Below, piece after piece: positions 13,415 to 22,370 of a stretch of DNA of 24,489 nucleotides; position 1 is the first letter of the stretch, and each line of letters opens with the position of its first letter. The position numbers and the translations under genes were made by a program. The notes beneath the pieces were generated by a model, which ran no database searches, was not told where the DNA came from, and was given only the letters and a program-made list of their open reading frames with translations. Source of the DNA: Microthyrium microscopicum (Eukaryota > Ascomycota > Dothideomycetes > Microthyriales > Microthyriaceae); contig MU004230.1 in the NCBI GenBank assembly GCA_010405405.1, positions 1,448 to 25,936 on the forward strand, written 5' to 3'.

Positions 13415-13436
13415 TCCTCTTTAGGATTTCAAATTT
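13389..13436 (+). repeat. Inverted repeat, left arm (RIP-mutated)
   Basis: This 48-bp arm is the reverse complement of 13,565-13,614. Both read taatcct..agatg.aggtt.accattcctcttt.gga on the same sense. Over the core there are five substitutions and two single-base gaps. All five substitutions have T or A here where the other arm has C or G, and all five fall at CpA or TpG. The arm contains the start codon of the minus-strand ORF remnant (ATG at 13,414). Confidence 0.85.
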
Positions 13437-13564
13437 AAGACTTACGTGAATTAAGTAAGCGCCGGTTCGCTTGCCGTGTTGTATTAAATGTGTAGTATTC
13501 TAAAGCATTCAATTACTAAAGTGCCTTTCATAGTAGATGATTAGTGAAATAATCTCGATTTTCA
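13437..13564. other. Spacer between inverted-repeat arms
   Basis: 128 bp of ordinary composition with normal CA/TG content, in contrast to the RIP block that ends just to its left. No ORF or motif recognised. The arms plus spacer (226 bp) have the size of a MITE-like element, or are a broken duplicate of a transposon end. Confidence 0.5.
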
Positions 13565-13614
13565 AAATTTGGAAAGTCCCAAAGAGGAATGGTGAACCTG
13601 CATCTGCAGGATTA
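13565..13614 (-). repeat. Inverted repeat, right arm (not RIP-mutated)
   Basis: Fifty-base arm complementary to the left arm. It keeps the original CpA/TpG dinucleotides, including the palindrome cctgcatctgcagg at 13,597-13,610. On the plus strand it contains ATG at 13,589 followed by Val-Asn-Leu-His-Leu-Gln-Asp and then TAG, the same short leader peptide as the minus-strand ORF remnant starting in the left arm. It therefore seems to be a duplicated 5' end of that transposon gene. Confidence 0.8.
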
Positions 13615-13730
13615 GCTACGGTACTAGCGAAAGAGATGTTGTTGCCAAAACCCGCCTACTAAATCTAAAGGGGTTAGCGTTACCAAGGATCTGCGGAGCC
13701 GACTCGGCCCGAGCCTAGTTCTACTTCTCC

Positions 13731-13753
13731 GTATGTATGTATGTATGTATGTA
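13731..13753 (+). repeat. (GTAT)n microsatellite
   Basis: Five full copies of gtat plus a partial copy, perfect over 23 bases. Confidence 0.95.
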
Positions 13754-13960
13754 GATTTTCAGTCAATTGGTCTCCCTCGTGAGTCATATGTACATAGATG
13801 TAAAGGTAGATTCTCGAATACCAGCTGAATATCTACTCTGATAAGCCCCCACAGTCGGTCCTCATCACAGATAGTACAGGTTGCTTATTAAAAACGTCTA
13901 TTGCAGGTACGGTACATAAAGTGAAGCTTGAGAAGAACCCTTAATTGGCCGCTAACTGGC

Positions 13961-14060
13961 TAACAGCCTACATACAAGGCAGCCAACAGCGGTTACAGCC
14001 AACAGCCAACAGCCACATTTTGATGCAGCACTGCAGCAGCCAACAAGCAACAGCCACCAA
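13961..14060 (+). repeat. AACAGCC-type low-complexity tract
   Basis: Repeated variants of aacagcc / cagccaacag, densest at 13,980-14,015 and recurring to 14,056, with interspersed ctgcagcagc. It is an imperfect minisatellite-like, pyrimidine-poor tract of normal composition with no sign of RIP. Confidence 0.75.
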
Positions 14061-14170
14061 CTAAAACCATGGTCAGGTCTTTAGCGAGACCAACAACGTA
14101 CTACCTACTAAGGTACTCTCAAAGAATCACGGCCGCCCAGATCATCTTATTGCCCACGCTACCAAGCGCC

Positions 14171-14178
14171 TATAAAAG
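14171..14178 (+). promoter_or_regulatory. Putative TATA box of the F-box gene
   Basis: tataaaag lies 69 bp upstream of ATG 14,240. The interval is short and C/A-rich (acacaaacccagcaatcac), typical of a compact fungal 5' leader. Confidence 0.55.
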
Positions 14179-14239
14179 TCAACGCCGGCCCTTTTTGCAT
14201 TGCTAACCCGACACAAACCCAGCAATCACTACTCGAAGC

Positions 14240-15712
14240 ATGAACGCTTCCAGACTCTCTCGCGACCATATTGACTGGTGCGTTGATCCACAAGGAAAAT
14301 TGAAGTCTCCATTCTATTTCCACGTCTCACGAAGACCCAATAGCGCCTCTACCAGCCAGACGTTCCCCTTTCTTCTTTTGCCCGATGAAATACAGCTTGA
14401 AGTCTATCGACACTGCGACGCCTCTACTCTCTATCAGCTGATGAAGACATGCAGACACATGAGACCAGAGGCTACCGAATTGTTCTGGGCAGACACGGAA
14501 ACCTGGTATGTGGGAAACTTCAATGCTTTGTATTGGGCAGGCGGAAGCCCAGGTCCTTCGTTGCATTGTCCGGACTTCGCTCAACACGTTCAATAGGTCG
14601 CCTTTGAGGCGACGACCATAGGTTTGAGCGGCCAGTTTACCGAAAGCCCGGTTGAGTGGTCCTGGAGCAGCGACGGGCGACCGGAGGTGCCACACAGAGT
14701 TTGGCTCTCAAAAGGAGAGGCATTCAATGACTTCTGGAAACATTTGCAACGCAATTTCCCATCGGCTAAACGAGTCCTGTTTTATCTGGAACAAAGGGGG
14801 TCCCTATTAGTTTGCCTCATGAGACCCTGCGCGGAAACATGTCCCTCCAATATCAAAATTCAGGTTGCTACCGTGTTTGACTATCCTTTCCATGGAGGAA
14901 ATTGTCATCACGCTCCTCATATTGAGTTGGTCGGAAGGGATATACGCCAATTCAACAATGTCATAGACAAACCGATCCTCTCCATGCAGTAGCGAATGGA
15001 CCAATGGACTCTCGAGTCACGGCGGCAAGTGAAGCTTCTCATGATGCCATTCAAGAAGGTCTCTGGTCTAGCCGGGCTGGTTCAAGCAAAGCAGTACTGG
15101 GAGCAATGTCTCGAGATTGAGCAAAGTACTATACGCTGGCTTCGATTGCAAAGCAGGGCGACTCAGCTTTTCCCCGATGGAGAGAAGGACAGTACTTCAG
15201 ACGGCCAAGCGGTTATGTGCCTGAAACCAGATTGTGAAATAACCCCGCGCAGTGGAATACACTTTTCCACTGACGACAAGTTCAAATTCATGCTCTACCT
15301 TTGGAAGCAATGTCATGATTCAGAAACACTACCTCTCAATCCGATCGACCGAACTACGAAACCACCCCAGGAGAATGATGGCGATCTCCTTCTTACCGAG
15401 CTGGCGGAGGAGATATCTGCCGCTATGAACGAACGAAAGTCGAATTTTGACGCCCAAATTAAAGCAGCATTCTGTGCTGGCGATGAGATATTCACTGATA
15501 GTCTTGAGAAATTCTGCAACCAGGTCGAGAACGATCCCTTCTGCCAATTTGCCCAAATACCGCCGACGAGCATCCCTTGGCTCCATTGGGATATGCTCAA
15601 ATTGATCCCAAAGCCACCTCACCCCCGCAGATGTCCTGTCCTAGACGACATGCATCGTTTCTTTCTTGCGGCCAAAGCGGCCAAAGGCAATGCACCAGGT
15701 ACTCAACTGTGA
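14240..15712 (+). pseudogene. F-box domain protein, interrupted by two in-frame TAG codons
   Basis: ATG 14,240 opens a frame that stays in the same register to a TGA at 15,710-15,712 (490 sense-plus-stop positions). It is interrupted only by TAG at 14,594-14,596 and TAG at 14,990-14,992. Residues about 42-75 (FPFLLLPDEIQLEVYRHCD..., L..LMKTCRHMR) form an F-box, the Skp1-binding module of SCF ubiquitin ligases. The middle (FNDFWKHLQRNFPSAKRVLFYLE) and the later stretch with CLKPDCE near 15,218 resemble a fungal F-box family that carries a degenerate CxxxxC finger-like region. No splice sites flank either TAG, so splicing does not remove them. Both are of the CAG- or TGG-to-TAG type that RIP produces. 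After AAKAAK at about 15,670-15,688 the frame seems to be lost. Homologous-looking sequence may continue in other frames to about 15,935, suggesting an indel. Stop-codon read-through is a less likely alternative. Confidence 0.65.
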
Positions 15713-16462
15713 CGATGATTCCATATCGGAAAGCGAGAACTGGGTTATGCTGCGCACCATACAATGCTTGCGTCTTGTTCACACTCGTCAATATTCGTCA
15801 CGGGAGCTGGCTTTAAAGGACTTCAGTACAACACGATTGCTCGAGCCGATTAAGGCCTTCCAATTTCAGCAGAGCCATGGAATCAATTCAAAATGTCTGC
15901 TCTTGAAGGCACCATACCTAGTCCAACTGGACTAATTCGTGAAAATTTTTGCCCATAAAAATGCTTGCACCAACTCTATCTGAAGACGTTCAACCTGCAA
16001 AAATCGATCATTCACAAATCTAATGCATGCTAGTAGCCGTCACTTCTAGATTTATGGCCTCGCCGACTAACCGGATTATCATACAAGCACTTCATTTGGC
16101 TGAATGCTGAAATACATTGGAGGAGGAAGTTTTGAACATTCAGAGTGAGGCCTACGGTAGAATCATGCACGATGTAAGAACCTGGTCAGCAATCACCTCA
16201 AAAGCTTTCACCTACATTCAACAACATTCTTGATATAGTAAGGAACTCATGGCTTTAACATCTCGTCACGCCATCAATATGCTTGATTTTTATCGATCTA
16301 TTGAATGCAACAGATTTCCCTCATCGAATATATTCCAATGTTTTTCCTGTCACTAGAGACATGCAATCAATATTTTCCTCACTTTTTGCAACTCGCATCC
16401 AAACTCCTGGAGTATACTAGCGTTTTTCACTAAAGGTTTGCTCGTCAACACTGGCTTTCAGG
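15713..16462. other. Intergenic region, with possible tail of the F-box pseudogene
   Basis: 15,713-15,935 may hold a frame-shifted C-terminal remnant of the F-box gene. Open stretches exist in both other plus frames, and one (15,720-15,815) contains NACVLF...RHGSWL, loosely like the Trp-Arg-Gly-Thr-Trp region of such proteins. From 15,940 to 16,462 I see no gene. This part should include the promoter of the ferric reductase gene. A single GATA-type sequence (tgataa on the minus strand near 16,077) is present, but one copy means little. Confidence 0.5.
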
Positions 16463-18606
16463 ATGCGGCTCTCTTTACTACCTACACTTTGGGCGTCAGC
16501 ACTATTGGTACAATCTGGATCTGCCAGTACATCTTTTTCAGGGGTTATCAATGGCATGCCTGTCAATCCCTACTATCCATTCTGTGCTATGACATGCTTA
16601 AGGTCCATATCTAGCTTACTGCTAACATGTTCCTCAATGGATGCTGGTACTGTTGGAATGATGCAAATGCTTACAACTTCAGCTTGTTGGGCAGAGAATA
16701 CCCTATATCTTACAACTCTAGCTTAGTGTATGCATGACAAATGTACCTAGGAAAATATCCCAGCCTCAAAACTTGAATGATTTTGAAAAGCTGAGGCCAC
16801 TGGCCAATCCAACGTTAGCCAAGGAGGTGTTCTGCCTAACTGGTCCTTCTCTCAATCTCTTGCAAATATCAGTTCCAATCCCCCAACAACAGTACTTGAT
16901 CCGAAAGCAATATGGTTAAACTCCACGTCTCTTATTAATCCAACCGTCTATCTATCGCAATGGAACGTCTTGACAAGTGTGCAGCGTGAAACGGCACAAG
17001 AAAATGTATTTGGGTAAGTTCTTCTGATCCATTCAGTTCAACCAGTATCGCACTACTTGTCGTTGAATTTGGGATCCCTATAGCTTTCACTTGGTTTGGA
17101 TATCTTCCGGTCTTCTCTAGCATTTTCAGAAACCTCAAACCATATCTGGGTTGGCCAAGTCTTACCGGAACCTACTCTTCGCGCCCACTTCCTTTTTCCA
17201 TTGGAAACGCACCTACACGCGGTCAATCCCTCTATATTGTTTTGTTCCTCATTCTCAGCATTGTCTTGACTGCGGTCAGATACCAATCCCGTCAACCGAA
17301 TGCGTGGTACTCAAAGAAATGGGATGAAATCATGGCTTATGTTATGTACCGAACAGGAGCGCTTGCGTACATTTTTGCTCCTCTTATTTGGCTCTTTGCT
17401 GGAAGAAACAACATTCTTCTCTGGACAACAAACTGGTCTCATTCAACTTTTCTCGTACTACATCGATGGGTTGCTCGAATTTTCACTCTCCAGGCAATTG
17501 TTCACTCTCTTGTTGCTGTGGTGTTGTATCAACATGAAGGTACATATTCCTCGGAGGTCACAAAACCATACTGGATTCGGGGTATTGTAGCAACCATCTT
17601 GGCCGTCTTTCTTACCTTTGGAAGTGGACTTTTTGTCCGGAAATTCTCATACGAGTTCTTTTTGATTCAGCATATTATCTTATCCGTCATTATAATCGTT
17701 GCCATGTGGTATCACGCCATGGATTTATACGCATTTCTTGGCGGATATCAGGATTGGTTAATTGCCATCTCTGCCGTTTGGATGTTTGACCGCCTAGGAC
17801 GTCTTCTACGAATTACCATGGTTGGTGCACAAAGAGCTATAGTCACATCACTTGGCGACGAGTATGTTCGCGTTGATATTCCCAACATTCGATGGGGCGC
17901 GGAACCTGGCAAGCATGTTTATGTTTATTTTCCTACACTTCACCCACTTCGACCATGGGAAAATCATCCTTTTTCCATTTTACAAACAGCGATGGTACAG
18001 CCAATGCAACCAAATATCGCTTCGACTACTCACAGTCACAGCTCGGTGGAACGATTAGATGACCACCACGACGTGGAGAAGAGTCGCTCGGTGAAGCCGA
18101 CTACCAAATCACTTGTGCAAAACCGTCGTGAGATGGGTCTCACACTTTACATTCGCAAGGAGGCTGGCGCAACCAAGAACCTTGCCTCGCATAACAGCCT
18201 ACTTACACTTATTGAGGGCCCATATCCAAACAATTCTACTCGTGAAGTCCTTCGAGCTGATCGCTTGCTGCTCATAAGTGGCGGAATTGGCATCACAGGT
18301 CTATTGCCCTATGTCAATTATCACTGGAATGTCAAGTTAGCTTGGAGTGTCAGACCAGCGGCCCAGGTCTTGGTCACAGATTTGAGCGATGCATTGACTG
18401 CAGTCGCAGACAAGGAGATCAGAGTGGGAAGTCGATTCAATGTTCAGCAACTCTTGCAGCAGGAGATTAGCTCCGGTTGGAAAAGAGTTGGTGTGGTTGT
18501 CTGTGGGCCTGCTGGTCTTTGCGACGATGTCAGAGCGGCTGTTTCGGAAGCCGCTAAGCATAGCAGGACTGAGTTTGAACTTGAAGTGGAGGCTTATGCG
18601 TGGTAA
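16463..18606 (+). pseudogene. Ferric reductase-like transmembrane protein (FRE/NOX family), 5' part broken
   Basis: Ferric/cupric reductase that moves electrons from NADPH through FAD and two haems to metals outside the plasma membrane. ATG 16,463 starts a signal peptide (about residues 1-22) and the Cys-containing luminal region. The frame then meets stops at 16,724, 16,748, 16,778 and 16,784. Yet the same frame keeps family hallmarks around and beyond them (CMHDKC at 16,727-16,744; SQSLANIS; LNSTSLINPTVY) up to 17,013. After a putative 32-bp intron the frame is intact to TAA 18,604 (about 520 codons). Haem-ligand pairs are His at 17,461/17,503 and 17,671/17,713, both with 13 residues between. 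The FAD motif HPFSI is at 17,965, the NADPH-binding ISGGIGITG at 18,274 and CGPAGLC at 18,502. The normal family ending (E-x-AYxW) is present. One TAG fits TGG/CAG mutation. Most likely a recent pseudogene; an N-terminally truncated product is possible but unlikely to be secretory. Confidence 0.8.
17014..17045 (+). other. Putative 32-bp intron in the ferric reductase gene
   Basis: A strong donor gtaagt follows ...GTATTTGG, ctgat could serve as branch site and ccag ends the segment. Removing it joins phase-2 codon gg+t (Gly) to the downstream frame (IALLVVEFG), where the family has its first membrane helix. At 32 bp it is shorter than the 43-53 bp introns elsewhere in the window, so part of it may have been deleted. 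Confidence 0.5.
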
Positions 18607-19519
18607 AGGGAATATATTTGGGTGTATCAATTCTGCATTGGATCTTTTGTTGGCTGTAATGTTCCAAACGGCCGCTCAATTGTTGGTGACTCGGTCCTTT
18701 GATTTTCATCCATCAAAATTTCCGTCTCATTTAGTCCCAATGGGCCATTGTATATGAATCTTATGTGTGATATCCAGAGAAAACTGTTCTACCAATCTTA
18801 CTCTAGAGTAGTGTTCTATCTACGTGCACTGGAAGGATGACTTTGACGTTGGCTTCAGCCAAACAAATTAGTGAGCGTGCAGTTCGATCTGCAATCAAAG
18901 GCCGAGAAACAGTGATCTGAACTTCTGCTCAATGAACCCACATGGAGTCAGATGAGCCGTGTCCTTCAGCGATGGAAAATTTCAACCTCGGATGTAGTAA
19001 GTACCGAAGAGGCACTATGAATTCTCAGTAGCAGTAACGTGTATCAAATCTCAAGTTATCAACACAGCATTCCGCGCCACTGGCCTGTATCTCTGGGGTC
19101 GGAGTGGTTGAGTGGACACGCAGGGCAAGACAGGCCAGGAGGTGGCACAAAGGGCTTGGATTTAGCTCCTGCTCCACCTCCCGTCGGGTCTAAAGTTTAA
19201 AATGTACCAATGCGGGCAAGCACAGGTGGGTGCTGGCGAGTCCGTTATTAGAAACTTTAAATGTTACAGTTCTACCACCGAGGTTGATGTATCTATATAC
19301 AGTATACCAATGCAAGTACAACCATGATCAAGAATCAAGTGCGCCTTGTGCGCTTATAATAATGGACTTGCTCATTTCAATATGGTATGTGTGAACAGTG
19401 TGCTAGTGTAACCTTTTCCCCGCATCTATTTTCACTAAGTCTCCTGCTCTTTTCCATGTCAATTTACGTATGGAAAAGATCCCGGAGAAAATCTCAGTCG
19501 ATTAGCGGTCTGGAACTAA
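18607..19519. other. Intergenic region, no gene
   Basis: No supported ORF or RNA gene. A GC-rich patch at about 19,085-19,250 contains an 8-bp inverted pair ggaggtgg (about 19,137) and ccacctcc (about 19,174). It also has short aaagttt/aaactttaaa motifs. Three CreA-type SYGGRG matches lie upstream of the next gene: CTGGGG at 19,093, CTCCAC (reverse) at 19,172 and CCCCGC (reverse) at 19,418. Such hexamers are common by chance, though carbon catabolite control would be expected for a GH43 gene. Confidence 0.5.
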
Positions 19520-19526
19520 TATAAAT
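19520..19526 (+). promoter_or_regulatory. Putative TATA box of the plus-strand GH43 gene
   Basis: tataaat lies 139 bp upstream of ATG 19,659, a plausible core promoter with a leader of roughly 100 bases. Confidence 0.45.
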
Positions 19527-19658
19527 CCATGAAGCTAGCTCAGTGCTGATGAACAATAGAATACTTCATACCACAACTTCAAGTCATTAGATATTGAATG
19601 TAACATAGACAAGTCTTGTCAAAAACATCAAATTCGCCCCCGAATTATCAGTGGCGTA

Positions 19659-20952
19659 ATGTATTTGGCTTCAATCACACTATTGTTCTGCTGGCTATGG
19701 CCTCAAATTGGGAGTGCGCAGACGATTATCAATTCGACTTTTATGAATCCGGTGCTGAATAAAACTGGCGCTGATCCGTATGTCTCGGTCTAACCATGGG
19801 GATATTAAGAATTTTGCTAATCATTATCAGATGGGTTATTCAATATAAAGGCTTCTATTGTAAGTCTCTTTCTACTGAGCAAACCTGTACTAACAACTGT
19901 AGACATGACATACACGACTAACGATGATATTACTCTAATAAGAAGCAAGTCCTTAGTGTTTGTGCTCTCCATCTATCCTATCGTAACGATCTAACTCTTC
20001 CAGCGATTGGAACAATGCCGAGTCAAAACTTCTATTCAAGCCGGCTACTAGACAACCTTACTCAACGGATCTATGGGCGCCAGAACTACACAAATTTGAT
20101 GAAAAATGGTACGTTATATTTACTGCGGACCCAGCAGGTGACTCTCCTCCACTAGAGCTTGAAATGAACTGTGAGTGGAACTGCCCGGCTGTCAATCATC
20201 GAATGTTTGTTCTACAAAGTGATGCATCAGATCCATGGACTTCAAACTATACATACAAGTCAACCTTGAATACCTTTGACCAATTTGCAATTGACGGCAC
20301 ATACTTTGAGCATAGCTCCGGTTTGTATCATATCTATAGCTGCTGGAAAAATAAATTCGATGGTTGGCCGGCAAATCTCTGCATCACCAAGAGTAGGTTA
20401 AGTTGCTCCAGCAGAAAGCAAGCTTTCTGACTTTTTATAGTGGAAAATCCTTGGACTGTCAGCTCAACTTTAGAAGAACGACAAATCATCAGTGTACCAA
20501 CAGAGCCATGGGAGAAGACTCCATACAACCGATCCATCAATGTTCGACTTAACTCCAATGAAGGTCCACAACAGCTCATCAACCCCAAGACGAAACAAAA
20601 CTTCGTCATTTACTCTGCCGCTCGTTCCGACAATCGCAACTACTGCCTCGGTCAACTCGAACTTGTAGGCAAGGACCCACTGCAACTCTCTTCCTGGGTT
20701 AAGAACAATGCCAGTTGTGTTTTTGAACAGAATCCTGAGGAGAGTGCTTACGGTGTGGGACATGCGAGCTTTGTAAAGTCGCCAGACGGCGCAGAAGACT
20801 GGATCGTGTATCATGGCATGAAAGATCCCATAAATGGTTGGAGCGCTAGAACGATTCGAGCTCAGAAGTTCGCCTGGAATACCGATGGCACACCAGCTTT
20901 CCCCAAACCAGGCTATGGGCCTTATCCATTACCTTCAGGAGAACTTTCTTGA
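19659..20952 (+). CDS. Secreted GH43 glycoside hydrolase (arabinan-active, GH43_26-like), five exons
   Basis: Exons 19,659-19,777, 19,831-19,859, 19,903-19,957, 20,004-20,392 and 20,441-20,952 sum to 1,104 bp, giving 367 residues. All four introns (53, 43, 46 and 48 bp) have GT..AG ends and usable branch sites (tgctaat, tactaac, ctaac, ctgac). For intron 3 I chose donor gtttgt over gtcctt because it gives the family-like RSKSLVDWNNAE. A signal peptide (1-20, GSA|Q) directs export. GH43 five-bladed propeller hallmarks are Asp39 in ADPWV (base), Asp165 in AIDGTYFEH (pKa modulator), Glu238 in NEGP (acid) and the metal-site-type His305 in GVGHASF. TDLWAPELH (89-97) is also typical. The pattern resembles subfamily 26 exo-1,5-alpha-L-arabinofuranosidases; the substrate is inferred. 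Nothing is broken, so it is probably functional. It converges with the minus-strand GH43 gene. Confidence 0.88.
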
Positions 20953-21249
20953 TTATTGCTAAGCTTGGTGATAATTTATAGAAATGAAAGGGTTCGGTTC
21001 ACAGAGCAGCATAGATCCAGACGTGGATCGGCTTCCAATGGATGCCTTATTTGCCTCGCATGTGTTGTCCGCTTTAGAATTCGCCATGATAATAATCTTA
21101 GAATCGGCCTGGTCTTTTGTAAAGAGCCGGGCACTCGAGGACAACAACATGGAAATGAAAATGATCACTTGAGGAACATATGAATTTCTAGAGACATAAG
21201 TTCAGGACTTTTTGGAATAACGCGAAACTAAAACTGGCAATTCTCATAT
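20953..21249. other. Short intergenic region between convergent GH43 genes
   Basis: 297 bp shared as the 3' flank of both GH43 genes. Small open stretches on both strands have no start context or motifs and look like chance. No clear shared terminator hairpin was seen. Confidence 0.6.
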
Positions 21250-22370
21250 CTATCCGAAACTTGTCCCTTTTTGACTTCTAGTAATAGTTGTTGCGTACAT
21301 ACCACGTCCCCCTTGCGGTAAATTGCCATGAAAAACGACATGCTGATTATCAGCAGCAGCATCAGCACCACCTGGAGCAATCAAGCCGATTGAGCTGTTT
21401 GTGCTGGCCAAATTTCCAATCTTAGTGTAAGACCCAGTGACAGAAGATGCTGAAGCGAACTTGATGGAGTAGCTGGCCGATAGGTAACAGTTGCTGCTGT
21501 AAAGTAGATTGTAAGATCCATCCGACGTAATGTACAAACTCGGCGCCTCAATGAGTGGGCCATCTTCCGGACCACGGTCGAGTATTTGAATTGCGCTTGA
21601 CTTTGGCGTGAAACCATCATCTTGGACCGGTACAACCATGATTGGTGTTGGAACTTTCTGTGACTCATCTCCTCCATTATTACATTGACCGTCTGCAATT
21701 CCTAAGCTGTTGCCGTCGACTTTAAATAGGACAAACAGGCTTCCATTTACATCTTTGAAGCCTGATGCGTCTATAGCACCACCGCGACCAGGAGATGTGA
21801 AGTAAGGCGAAGGGTTAATGCTTCTGCCAGACCCCAAAGGATCAGGGCAAGCAAGCGGTCGTGCATCTGCTTGGTATGGACCTTCAATTTCTTTGGAAGT
21901 AGCAACGCCGACGCAGTGATGACTAGTGCCGGAGACTGTTGCACTGAAGTAGAGGACGAAAGTGCCATCAGGCTACAACCGTCAGTGATGTTCCACCCAG
22001 AGTTTATCTCTGTATAGACTTACGCGTTCGATGATGTCCGGAGCCCAAACCGCTGGTGTATTCTGGTCAACCCCTATGATAGCATTAGATTCAAGACTCG
22101 CGCATGGTACACGATACACCTACAGCTGGGTAATGATCCTAGAGCGTCCTTATCTAAAACACTCCAATTGTTCCAATCATCAGAGCGAGCAATCTGTATA
22201 TGATAAAGGTTGTTCTGGGTAGCAAACGCATACCACACACCATCAACATTGATCACGCTCGGGTCCGGGAAATCTTGGCTGATAACAAGATCTGGTGGGC
22301 TTTTGACAAGCGAAACGGCAAGTGGCAAGATGTATGAAAGTGCGGCGGAAAGCCGAAAGAGAGAAATCAT
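21250..22370 (-). CDS. Secreted GH43 glycoside hydrolase, three exons
   Basis: On the minus strand, exons 22,370-22,124, 22,073-22,024 and 21,972-21,250 total 1,020 bp and encode 339 residues. The introns are 50 bp (donor gtaggt) and 51 bp (donor gtaagt, branch ctgac). Splicing the first restores Trp in LPSWVDQNTPAVWAPDII. The start at 22,370 gives a clean signal peptide (MISLFRLSAALSYILPLAVS); an upstream in-frame ATG at 22,394 would add eight polar residues. GH43 residues are Asp36 in DFPDPS (base), Asp167 in GGAIDASGF (modulator), Glu241 in LIEAPSLY (acid) and His314 in VVFHG. Overall it matches fungal secreted GH43 proteins related to arabinan/arabinofuranose hydrolases, but a different branch from its convergent neighbour. 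It has an insertion at about residues 143-161 (PDPLGSG...) before GGAID. It appears intact; exact substrate unknown. Confidence 0.87.

Larger units (their letters stand above)
1..13436. repeat. Large RIP-mutated transposable-element block
   Basis: Extremely AT-rich sequence in which CpA and TpG are nearly absent and TpA is everywhere (endless cta/tag/tata strings), while CpG is still present at modest frequency. This is the known signature of repeat-induced point mutation in Pezizomycotina, which turns CpA into TpA on either strand. Only repeated DNA is normally a target, so the block was multicopy when it was hit. It ends abruptly around 13,436, where ordinary CA/TG content returns. Reading frames can still be traced inside it (about 1,560-2,720 minus, 4,916-9,200 plus, 10,560-13,414 minus), so it is probably one or more class II elements rather than simple satellite. 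No LTR pair was found by eye. Confidence 0.9.
13615..14170. other. Upstream region of the F-box pseudogene
   Basis: Normal-composition intergenic DNA after the inverted repeat. It holds a GC-rich palindromic patch around 13,690-13,720 (ggagccgactcggcccgagcc), the GTAT microsatellite at 13,731-13,753 and the AACAGCC-type low-complexity tract at 13,961-14,060, both listed separately. No gene seen. Confidence 0.6.

Noticed and set aside
1-13436. Starship captain (DUF3435 tyrosine recombinase) or LTR retrotransposon in the RIP block
   Set aside because: No tyrosine recombinase signature, no Asp-Asp reverse transcriptase motif and no long direct terminal repeats could be recognised in the traceable frames.
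15329-15622. Minus-strand open stretches opposite the F-box gene
   Set aside because: No start context, no recognisable motif, and fully explained as antisense of a coding region.
16061-16462. Iron-responsive GATA (SreA-type) site before the ferric reductase
   Set aside because: Only one TGATAA core was seen and it does not match the extended ATCWGATAA form, so it is not distinguishable from chance.
16647-16790. A 144-bp intron (GTACTG..AAAAG) that would remove all four stops of the ferric reductase in frame
   Set aside because: It would also delete the CMHDKC-type segment and the CWAENTLYLTTLA region that match the conserved luminal part of the family, has a weak donor, and is far longer than neighbouring introns.
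20470-20814. Minus-strand open stretch of 114 codons opposite exon 5 of the plus-strand GH43 gene
   Set aside because: Antisense shadow of a well-supported GH43 exon with no motif of its own.
21381-21698. Minus-strand ORF of 105 codons in another frame of the second GH43 gene
   Set aside because: Overlaps exon 3, whose frame carries all GH43 catalytic motifs; the alternative product has none.
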